Shown: in pieces, positions 1-5,013 of the stretch
Numbering within the stretch: position 1 is the stretch's first letter
How the letters are laid out: each line of letters begins with the position of its first letter
Assembly: GCA_017883215.1 (NCBI GenBank)
Contig: JADGOA010000210.1
Span: 1-6,539, forward strand
Length of the DNA: 6,539 nucleotides
Reading direction: 5' to 3'
Source: Thermoanaerobaculia bacterium
GTDB taxonomy: Bacteria; Acidobacteriota; Thermoanaerobaculia; Gp7-AA8
The notes under the pieces: generated by a model
Seen by the model: the letters and a program-made list of their open reading frames with translations, nothing else
The model's database searches: none
What the model was told of the DNA's origin: nothing
Translations under genes and position numbers: made by a program

Positions 1-59
1 GGCAGTGCGCAGTGGCGTCAGGCACTCTCCTGCGCACTGCCCACCGCGCACTGCCCACT
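1..59. repeat. Heptamer tandem repeat array with inverted arms
   Basis: Two heptamers (GCAGTGC, GCAGTGG) at 2-15 are followed, after a 16-base gap, by four heptamers of the reverse-complement type at 32-59 (GCGCACT, GCCCACC, GCGCACT, GCCCACT). The 13-base word GCGCACTGCCCAC occurs exactly at 32-44 and 46-58. Bases 1-11 and 31-41 are perfect reverse complements, so the region can fold into an 11-bp stem with a 19-base loop. The array may continue to the left of the window. It lies upstream of the hydrolase gene. I see no coding sequence in it. It resembles the short tandemly repeated repetitive (STRR) class of intergenic heptamers described in cyanobacteria, by architecture only. Confidence 0.85.
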
Positions 60-115
60 AAGCCCTATGGAGCTCTCGTCCGTCTCTCGCTGGGCGAGGA
101 AAGCGTAACTCTGCC

Positions 116-751
116 GTGAATCCGAAAGCACTCCGACACGTCGACCTCTTCAGCAGCGCCGGGCGGCTCGAGGCGCTCTACCGCGATCTCCAGGATCCGG
201 CGGCAGTGGCCGTCGTCTGCCATCCCCATCCGCTGGGCGGCGGGAGCCTGCACAACAAGGTCGTATTCCGTATTGCGCGAGGCCTGGAGAATGCGAACGT
301 GGTCACGTTGCGCTTCAACTTCCGCGGCGTCGGCACCAGCGCAGGCAAGCACGAAGCAGGCGAAGGGGAGCAGGACGACGTCACGGCGGCGATCCAGTGG
401 CTGGAGCGCACGCATCCCGGCAAGCGGCTTTTCGTCGGCGGCTTTTCCTTCGGCTCATGGGTGGCCAGCCGTGTTGCGTGCGAGACACCCGAGGTGTTCG
501 CCCTCTTCATGGTCGGAGCCCCCGTCAACAAATACGACTTCGGGCACCTCCGCCACTGCGAGAAGCCGTTGCTGTTCATCCACGGAACGCAGGACGAGCA
601 CGGGGATGTCGCCAAGCTGGAAAAGCTCGTGCAGCCGCTCCGCAACGCGGAGAGCGTCATCGTCACCGGCGCTGACCACTTCTTCACCAAGCAGCTCGAC
701 GCCGTCGAGGAGACGATGCGCACCTGGGCCGAGGAACTGCTGGAAGGGTAG
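116..751 (+). CDS. Small alpha/beta hydrolase (COG2945-like, dienelactone-hydrolase fold)
   Basis: A 211-residue cytoplasmic protein without signal peptide or membrane segment, about the usual length for compact single-domain alpha/beta hydrolases. Visible landmarks are the early strand and oxyanion region VVCHPHPLGGG (33-43), strand plus turn LRFNFRGVGTS (65-75), the nucleophile elbow GGFSFGS with Ser111 (108-114), the acid candidate Asp160 in IHGTQDE (155-161), and the base candidate His188 in GADHFF (185-190). The order Ser-Asp-His fits an intact catalytic triad. The HPHP and RGVGTS signatures match the group annotated as predicted alpha/beta superfamily hydrolases; the substrate is unknown, probably an ester or similar bond. 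The start is GTG at 116, the only plausible initiator before the first strand; a GAGGA at 96-100 is rather far (15 bases) for a Shine-Dalgarno. It is a single gene convergent with the metal-receptor gene. Confidence 0.88.
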   Translation: MNPKALRHVDLFSSAGRLEALYRDLQDPAAVAVVCHPHPLGGGSLHNKVVFRIARGLENANVVTLRFNFRGVGTSAGKHEAGEGEQDDVTAAIQWLERTHPGKRLFVGGFSFGSWVASRVACETPEVFALFMVGAPVNKYDFGHLRHCEKPLLFIHGTQDEHGDVAKLEKLVQPLRNAESVIVTGADHFFTKQLDAVEETMRTWAEELLEG

Positions 752-759
752 CGGGTAGC
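746..759. repeat. GGGTAGC heptamer doublet over a stop codon
   Basis: Two exact head-to-tail copies of GGGTAGC occupy 746-752 and 753-759. The first copy supplies the TAG stop (749-751) of the hydrolase gene. A two-copy repeat is weak on its own, but heptamer repeats occur in other spacers of this window. Confidence 0.55.
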
Positions 760-800
760 GTGCAGGGGACCGTAGATCGCGGACGAGCCCCCTACGCGCT
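757..800. terminator. Possible hairpin at the convergent gene junction
   Basis: Bases 757-768 pair with 789-800: twelve positions with one mismatch (763/794) and one G-U wobble (761/796), around a 20-base loop. It sits between two convergent genes and covers the stop codon of the minus-strand gene (792-794), a reasonable position for a bidirectional termination structure. There is no T-run on either side, so an intrinsic terminator is not established. Confidence 0.3.
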
Positions 801-1562
801 CGCAGAAAGCGCCGTCCTCAGAAACCGCAGTCCTTCGATGGTCCTTGTGCCGTGCCACGTGAAGAGATGGCCGGGAAAGGGGCCGATGACGCGGGCTCCG
901 CTCAACCGTTCGACTTCAGCCGCATCGTCCGTCGTGAACGCATACGGTTCGTCCGGAAGAAAAATCACGTTCGGCTTCAAAGCGACGACGGTTTCGAGCT
1001 CGATGGAGGGATACCGCGATGTTTGCTGGAGAATGTTCATCCCGCCGGCGGCGGTGACGAGGTTCGACAGGTAGGTGTCGCCGCCGCACCACTTCCACGG
1101 CTGTTTCCAGATCGCGCAGGCGAAAGTGAAGAGGTCCTGCGGCTCCTGGTTGATCTCGTGTCGCAGCTCCGAGACGAGCGTCGCGGCACGCTCGTCGCAC
1201 CGGTGGATCGCCCCCAGCGTCGTGAGTAGTGCAACGACATCGGCGATCGATTTCGGCTCGGTCACGAATACCGTCGCGAACTGTTCGATCAGCTTCGCCT
1301 GGCGCTCGAGGTTCTCTTCGAGATTCATGTAGACGAGGTCGGGAGCGAGCTCGCGGATCGCATCGACGTCGGGGTTCTTGGTGCCTCCGATGCGCGGCCG
1401 CTCCAGGCCGGGGGGGAAGATGCAGTAATTCGTGATGGCCGCTACCGAGTCGCCGGCGCCGAGATCGAACAGCGTTTCAGTCAGCGATGGAACGAGCGAG
1501 ACCACCCGCTGCGGCGGCGTATCGAACGAGAACGCCCGGCCGAGGATGTCGTGCAGCAGCAT
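792..1562 (-). CDS. Helical-backbone metal/cobalamin receptor protein (BtuF-like), no signal peptide
   Basis: A 256-residue protein of the periplasmic-binding-protein type that binds cobalamin or metal chelates (BtuF/FhuD fold). Landmarks are the N-lobe opening RVVSLVPSLTETLFDLG (19-35), ITNYCIFPPG (43-52) in the position of the ligand-contacting loop, IGGTKNPDVDAIRELAPDLV (58-77), WKWCGGDTYLSNLV (156-169), and the C-lobe segment SIELETVVALKPNVIFLPDE (186-205). The length fits a mature receptor. The protein begins MLLHDILGRAFSF with no hydrophobic signal segment or lipobox, and the upstream in-frame sequence offers none, so it is either cytoplasmic or exported unconventionally. No FecCD/BtuC permease or BtuD ATPase is present; the neighbours are peptide-type permeases, which normally use a different receptor class. 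ATG at 1562 is preferred because the fold begins directly after it. No Shine-Dalgarno is visible; a TACACT lies 6 bases upstream. The ligand is unproven. Confidence 0.85.
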   Translation of the reverse strand: MLLHDILGRAFSFDTPPQRVVSLVPSLTETLFDLGAGDSVAAITNYCIFPPGLERPRIGGTKNPDVDAIRELAPDLVYMNLEENLERQAKLIEQFATVFVTEPKSIADVVALLTTLGAIHRCDERAATLVSELRHEINQEPQDLFTFACAIWKQPWKWCGGDTYLSNLVTAAGGMNILQQTSRYPSIELETVVALKPNVIFLPDEPYAFTTDDAAEVERLSGARVIGPFPGHLFTWHGTRTIEGLRFLRTALSASA

Positions 1563-1568
1563 AGTGGG

Positions 1569-1574
1569 AGTGTA
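1569..1574 (-). promoter_or_regulatory. Possible -10 box for a leaderless receptor mRNA
   Basis: TACACT on the minus strand ends 6 bases before the ATG at 1562. Transcription would then begin at or within a base or two of the start codon. No Shine-Dalgarno is present. No recognisable -35 box is seen at 17-bp spacing, so the assignment is tentative. Confidence 0.3.
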
Positions 1575-1581
1575 TCGGAGT

Positions 1582-1663
1582 GCGGACGTCCCCGTCCGCG
1601 CTTGGAATCGGATACCGCGCCACGCGACGTGGCGCGGATGCGGAGGAGGCGTCCGCAGCCTCC
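1582..1663. repeat. Cluster of three GC-rich hairpins between permease and receptor genes
   Basis: This fills most of the 101-base gap. Stem 1: GCGGACG 1582-1588 with CGTCCGC 1593-1599, loop 4 bases. Stem 2: CCGCGCCACG 1615-1624 with CGTGGCGCGG 1628-1637, ten perfect pairs, loop of three. Stem 3: GGAGGC 1645-1650 with GCCTCC 1658-1663, ending directly against the permease stop codon. CGTCCGC also occurs at 1650-1656, so the 1582-1588 arm has two possible partners. No T-run follows, so these look more like REP-type or mRNA-stabilising structures than intrinsic terminators. Confidence 0.75.
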
Positions 1664-2491
1664 TTACTCCATCCGTTTTCGGTACTTCGGATCGAGCGCG
1701 TCGATCAGGCCATCCCCGAGGAAGTTCAGGCCCATGACCGCGAGCATGATGGCCGCGCCGGGAAAGATCGCGAGATGGTTGGCGATCCCGAGGTACTGCC
1801 GGCCGGAGGTGAGCATGGCGCCCCACGAGGGAGTGGGCGGCTGCACGCCCAGACCCAGGAACGAGAGCGCTGCCTCGGCGAGAATTGCGCCGGCCAGACC
1901 GAGCGTGGCCATGACGATCACCGGATTGATCACGTTCGGCAGCACGTGCCTGGTGATGACTCTCGGTGAGCGAGCGCCGAGCGCCTTCGCGGCCGTGACG
2001 TACTCCATCTCCCGCACCTTCAGCACCTGGCCGCGGACGAGCCGTGCGTAGCCCACCCAGTTGATTGCGGCCAGCGCCAGAATGACGTTGTTGAGGCTCG
2101 GCCCCAGGACCGCCACCAGTGCGATGGCCAGCAGGATGCCGGGGAACGCGAGGAGGATGTCGCAAATGCGCATGATCGTGACGTCCCACGCGCCGCCGAA
2201 GTAGCCGGCCATGGCCCCGAGCGCGACGCCGATCAGCGATCCGATCACGACCACGCTGAAGCCGACTCGCAGCGACACCCGCGCGCCGAAGACGATGCGC
2301 GACAGGACGTCCCGGCCGAGGTCGTCCAGCCCGAGCAAGTGCTGTGTCGACGGCGCCTCCAGACGCCGGGAAGTATCCTGGGCATCGGGATCGAACGGTG
2401 CCAGCAGCGGTGCCGCCAGCGCGACGAAAATCAGCGCCACCGTCAGCAACGCACCCGACGTGAACGCAAAGTTCTGGAGGAGTCGCTTCAT
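1664..2491 (-). CDS. Peptide/nickel-type ABC transporter permease, DppC/OppC-like
   Basis: A 275-residue inner-membrane permease of the DppC family, one half of the channel of an importer for di-/oligopeptides, nickel or similar solutes. An N-terminal membrane helix (about 11-32) is followed by the periplasmic LLGLDDLGRDVLSRIVFGAR (52-71), diagnostic of this subunit, then five further hydrophobic segments (about 78-100, 112-131, 134-150, 190-213, 240-262). The cytoplasmic EAA loop that docks the ATPase is intact: EYVTAAKALGARSPRVITRH (163-182) with Gly172 and Pro185. The C-terminus DALDPKYRKRME is typical. The ATG at 2491 is chosen because it places MKRLLQNF just before the first helix, with a short AAGAGG-like Shine-Dalgarno upstream. 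An in-frame start at 2566 would add 25 residues encoded by the palindromic repeat and is not credible. Substrate unknown; no ATPase or binding protein is present here. Confidence 0.93.
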   Translation of the reverse strand: MKRLLQNFAFTSGALLTVALIFVALAAPLLAPFDPDAQDTSRRLEAPSTQHLLGLDDLGRDVLSRIVFGARVSLRVGFSVVVIGSLIGVALGAMAGYFGGAWDVTIMRICDILLAFPGILLAIALVAVLGPSLNNVILALAAINWVGYARLVRGQVLKVREMEYVTAAKALGARSPRVITRHVLPNVINPVIVMATLGLAGAILAEAALSFLGLGVQPPTPSWGAMLTSGRQYLGIANHLAIFPGAAIMLAVMGLNFLGDGLIDALDPKYRKRME

Positions 2492-2504
2492 TTCCCTCTT
2501 CGAG

Positions 2505-2569
2505 AAGGTGTCGGATCCCGGGGGGTCGGAGGTCGGACCCGACCCCCCCGCTCCGATACCCGGCACCTT
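2505..2569. repeat. 65-bp imperfect palindrome (REP-like) between the two permease genes
   Basis: Outer arms AAGGTGTCGG (2505-2514) and CCGGCACCTT (2560-2569) pair over ten positions with one T-G wobble. Inner arms GGGGGGTCGG (2520-2529) and CCGACCCCCC (2539-2548) are perfect 10-bp reverse complements around a 9-base loop. The element starts immediately after the TGA (2572-2570) of the upstream permease gene and ends 13 bases before the ATG of the next. AAGGTGTC-type ends are reminiscent of REP elements mobilised by RAYT transposases in other bacteria; that affiliation is inference. As RNA it would form a very stable hairpin between the two cistrons. Confidence 0.85.
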
Positions 2570-3493
2570 TCACTCCAATTTGATCCGTGGATCCACGACC
2601 GCGTAGAGCAGATCGCTGATGAAGTTCACGAGGATATAGGTCAGGGCGATGACCAGAATCGAAGCCTGAACCTGCGGGTAATCGCGCGTCGTGATCGACT
2701 GGATCAGCAGCCGGCCTAATCCCGGCCAGGAAAAAATCTGCTCGGTGATGATCGCGCCGGTGAGCAGCGATCCGAATTGCAGCGCCAGAACCGTGATCAC
2801 CGGAATCATGGCGTTCTTCAGGGCGTGACGGAAGATCGCCTTCACGCGCGTCACACCTTTGGCGATGGCCGTTGTCACGTAGAGTTGGTTCAGCTCCTCG
2901 GCGACGCTGACGCGGATCATGCGCGTGAGGATCGCCGCCAGCGCCAGCCCCATCGTCAGCGACGGCAGCACGAGCGACCGCAGACCCTCGTCGCGTCCGG
3001 AGACCGGAAACCAGGTGTGGTTGATTGCGAAGGCGATGATGAGGAGCGGCCCGAACCAGAAGCTCGGCATCGAGACCCCGACCAGGGCGAAGAATCGCGC
3101 CACGTTGTCGATCCATGAGTTGCGGTAGATGGCCGAGATCATCCCCAGCGGGAAGGCCACGAGGATGGCCACGAACATCGCTCCGAAGGCCAGCTCGATG
3201 GTGGCCGGATAGCGCGTGAAGATCTCCGCGGACACGCTCGATCCGGTGCGGAAGGAGCGGCCCAGATCCCCGTGCGCGAGCCGGGTGAGAAAGTGAACGT
3301 ACTGGGTGAGCAGCGGCTCGTCGAGGCCGAGTGCCTTCCGGATGGCCTGCACATCCTCGGGACGCGCTCCCTCGCCGGCGATCTGCATCGCCGGGTCGCC
3401 CGGAATGAGGTGAATGAGCGAGAAGACGAGCGTCAGGATTCCGAGCGTGATCGGAATCATCTGCAGCAGGCGTCGGAAGATGTACTGGGTCAT
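2570..3493 (-). CDS. Peptide/nickel-type ABC transporter permease, DppB/OppB-like
   Basis: A 307-residue inner-membrane permease, the usual DppB length, and partner of the DppC-like subunit downstream. It begins MTQYIFRRLLQMIPITLGI, with the first helix at about 9-30 followed by LIPGDPA (29-35), the family signature. The periplasmic HGDLGRSFRTGSSV (74-87) is canonical. Further hydrophobic segments lie at about 100-122, 133-157, 172-190, 228-252 and 277-299. The EAA docking loop is around 199-231 (YVTTAIAKG 205-213, Pro231); the arginines common in the YVRTARAKG form are replaced by Thr and Ile, a mild deviation. The C-terminus AVVDPRIKLE is typical. No Shine-Dalgarno precedes the ATG; a TACAAT lies 11 bases upstream. 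The gene appears to open its transcription unit, and no DppA-like receptor or DppD/F ATPase is encoded in the window, so partners must be elsewhere. Confidence 0.94.
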   Translation of the reverse strand: MTQYIFRRLLQMIPITLGILTLVFSLIHLIPGDPAMQIAGEGARPEDVQAIRKALGLDEPLLTQYVHFLTRLAHGDLGRSFRTGSSVSAEIFTRYPATIELAFGAMFVAILVAFPLGMISAIYRNSWIDNVARFFALVGVSMPSFWFGPLLIIAFAINHTWFPVSGRDEGLRSLVLPSLTMGLALAAILTRMIRVSVAEELNQLYVTTAIAKGVTRVKAIFRHALKNAMIPVITVLALQFGSLLTGAIITEQIFSWPGLGRLLIQSITTRDYPQVQASILVIALTYILVNFISDLLYAVVDPRIKLE

Positions 3494-3504
3494 GCGGTTC
3501 GCGG

Positions 3505-3533
3505 ATTGTACGGCGCAGCGAGTGCCGTGCCAC
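3505..3533 (-). promoter_or_regulatory. Candidate sigma70-type promoter of the permease genes
   Basis: On the minus strand GTGGCA (3533-3528, four of six matches to TTGACA) is separated by exactly 17 bases from TACAAT (3510-3505, five of six matches to TATAAT). The ATG follows 11 bases after the -10 box, so the transcript would carry only about 4-5 leader bases, consistent with the absence of a Shine-Dalgarno. An AGCGAGT heptamer (3517-3523) lies in the spacer. Confidence 0.6.
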
Positions 3534-3551
3534 TCTCAGCGAGTAGCGAGT
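3517..3551. repeat. AGCGAGT heptamer copies in the permease promoter region
   Basis: Exact AGCGAGT words occur at 3517-3523, 3538-3544 and 3545-3551. The last two are head to tail, and the first is offset by 21 bases, on the same 7-base phase. The first lies between the -35 and -10 boxes of the candidate permease promoter. Confidence 0.6.
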
Positions 3552-3560
3552 AGGGGGATG

Positions 3561-3645
3561 CAGACGGCAAACGGCAGACCGCAGACGGCGGGACGTGTCA
3601 TCCCGAACGTGAGTGAGCGGTCCGCGGTCCGCGGTCTGCGGTCCG
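3561..3645. repeat. Two opposed heptamer arrays around a 29-base core
   Basis: Left array, four heptamers at 3561-3588: CAGACGG, CAAACGG, CAGACCG, CAGACGG. Right array, four heptamers at 3618-3645: CGGTCCG, CGGTCCG, CGGTCTG, CGGTCCG, of the reverse-complement type (CAGACCG at 3575-3581 is the exact complement of CGGTCTG at 3632-3638; nine bases pair perfectly when the flanking bases are included). The core 3589-3617 contains GTCATCCCGAACGTGAGTGAG, which does not fit either array. The right array ends 3 bases from the tldE-like stop codon. No open reading frame of substance lies here. Confidence 0.85.
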
Positions 3646-3648
3646 CCT

Positions 3649-5013
3649 TCACCCCACTGGGCCGCTCTGTTTTCCAGTGAAGTGCCAGCTGCGGATCTTC
3701 ACGGTGGGGGCAATGGTGCCGCCGAACATGTTGTACCAGGTGGAGACCCGGCGGCGTTCGCGCGTCAGAGCCTCGATGTTGCCAAAGGCCTCGGTCATCG
3801 ATTGTGTCCATCGGAGATTCGGGAGTCGCGACACCACTTCTCCGTCGCGGATGAGGAATGTGCCGTCGCGCGTGGTGCCGGTCATGAGCGCCGTTTTCGG
3901 CTCGAGCAGTCCGTTGACGTAGTTGAACCGCGTCACCCAGATGCCGAGCTTCGTCGAGCGGATCAGCTCCTCGCGCGTGGAGTGGCCGCCCTCCATGGCC
4001 GTGTGGAAGGTCGTTCCGTGATCGGCGGCGCCGAGGTGCCAGGCACCTCCGTTAGGCGGAAAGCCGAGGCGGTCGGCGTAGGCCTTGTCCACCATCGGGG
4101 TGAGGCCGATGCCGCGCTCGATCAGCGGGACGCGACGCTTGGGCATCCCTTCCAGGTCGAACGGGAAGGGGAGGAACTTCGAATCCGTGGCGTCGTCGCT
4201 GAGGGTGAAGCGTTCCCCGGTCACGCGCTGGCCGATGTGGTCGACCAGGAAGGACGAGCCGTCGTCGAACGACTGTCCGGTCAGGGCGATCATGGAGAGC
4301 CACTCGAACACTTCGGAGAGAGCGGGCGGCTCGAGGACGACGTCGAAGGCGCCCGGATCGATGTCCGCGGGACGATCGATGCAGAGCGTGGCCTTGCTCG
4401 TCGCCTCCTCGCCCAGCACGAGGATCCCGACCTCGTCGACGGCGCGGGCGCAGCCGGTCGCGTAGCCGGAGCCGGCGGCGTGGAGCGCGATGACCGTGGC
4501 GTCGGCGAAGGTGAGCGGCGCGTACCGGCGGAGGCCGTGCGTGTTCGCGCAGGCGACCGACGAGGCGCTGGTGGTGAACGAGCCTGCGAAGTTGACGGCA
4601 CGTTCGCGACCGCGGTCGAACATTTCCCGGAGCAGCGTCGCTTTTTCTGCCGGGGACAGACGTGCGGTGCGCTCGTCGTACGTCGGCAGGTGCGGCGCGC
4701 CGTCATCGCCGCGGTAAAGGCCAGTGAAATTCTGCAGCGGGTGCGAGTGCCGCGCGGATTCGCGCGCGATCTCGGCCGCGGCGGCGATGTCGTCCGGCTC
4801 GAGCGACGAGGTGGCGGCCACGCCCATGGCCCCGCCGACGATTACGCGCAGCGTCAGCTCGGCCGTCACCTCGGACATGTTCTGGTGAAGGTTCGAGTTC
4901 GCGAAGCGCGAGATGTTCTGATCAGTAGAGATGAACACAGCGTCCGCCTCGTCCGCGTTCGCCGCATCGAGCGCGCGGGAGAGGATGGCGAATGAGTCGT
5001 GTTCGCTTTTCAT
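3649..5013 (-). CDS. tldE: TldE/PmbA-type subunit of TldD/TldE metalloprotease
   Basis: A 454-residue cytoplasmic protein of the TldD/PmbA (peptidase U62) family, close to the E. coli PmbA length. The N-terminal domain carries LTLRVIVGGAMGVAATSSLEPDDI (53-76). The C-terminal domain includes SKFLPFPFDLEGMPKRRVPLIERG (278-301) and the family-typical TRFNYVNGLLEPKTALMTGTTRDGTFLIRDGEVV (361-394). There is no HExxxH, as expected for TldE, which is the non-metal partner of the TldD catalytic subunit. In E. coli the heterodimer degrades unfolded peptides, trims the microcin B17 leader and affects CcdA; here the substrate is unknown. A histidine-rich stretch (His326, 332, 337, 344) occupies a region where I do not recall histidines. 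The ATG at 5013 is supported by the ATGA overlap with the upstream stop and a GGAG at 5022-5019; a longer frame to 5226 would only read into tldD. Translation is probably coupled to tldD. Confidence 0.88.
   Translation of the reverse strand: MKSEHDSFAILSRALDAANADEADAVFISTDQNISRFANSNLHQNMSEVTAELTLRVIVGGAMGVAATSSLEPDDIAAAAEIARESARHSHPLQNFTGLYRGDDGAPHLPTYDERTARLSPAEKATLLREMFDRGRERAVNFAGSFTTSASSVACANTHGLRRYAPLTFADATVIALHAAGSGYATGCARAVDEVGILVLGEEATSKATLCIDRPADIDPGAFDVVLEPPALSEVFEWLSMIALTGQSFDDGSSFLVDHIGQRVTGERFTLSDDATDSKFLPFPFDLEGMPKRRVPLIERGIGLTPMVDKAYADRLGFPPNGGAWHLGAADHGTTFHTAMEGGHSTREELIRSTKLGIWVTRFNYVNGLLEPKTALMTGTTRDGTFLIRDGEVVSRLPNLRWTQSMTEAFGNIEALTRERRRVSTWYNMFGGTIAPTVKIRSWHFTGKQSGPVG

Noticed and set aside
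178..858. 226-codon minus-strand open frame opposite the hydrolase gene
   Set aside because: Ser/Arg/Pro-rich with no domain; the plus-strand hydrolase with its Ser-Asp-His triad accounts for this DNA.
2489..2566. Earlier start for the DppC-like gene at 2566, adding 25 residues
   Set aside because: The extra residues (MPGIGAGGSGPTSDPPGS...) are encoded by the palindromic repeat and are unlike any permease N-terminus. The start at 2491 gives the usual MKRLL opening.
792..3533. A 913-codon open frame on the minus strand ending in the receptor gene
   Set aside because: Only the last 256 codons look like a known protein. The rest runs through the two permease genes in a different frame and is Arg/Gly/His-rich low-complexity sequence, an effect of high GC rather than a fusion gene.
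3561..3645. CRISPR array
   Set aside because: Units are only 7 bases, contiguous, without spacers of constant length, and no cas gene is present.
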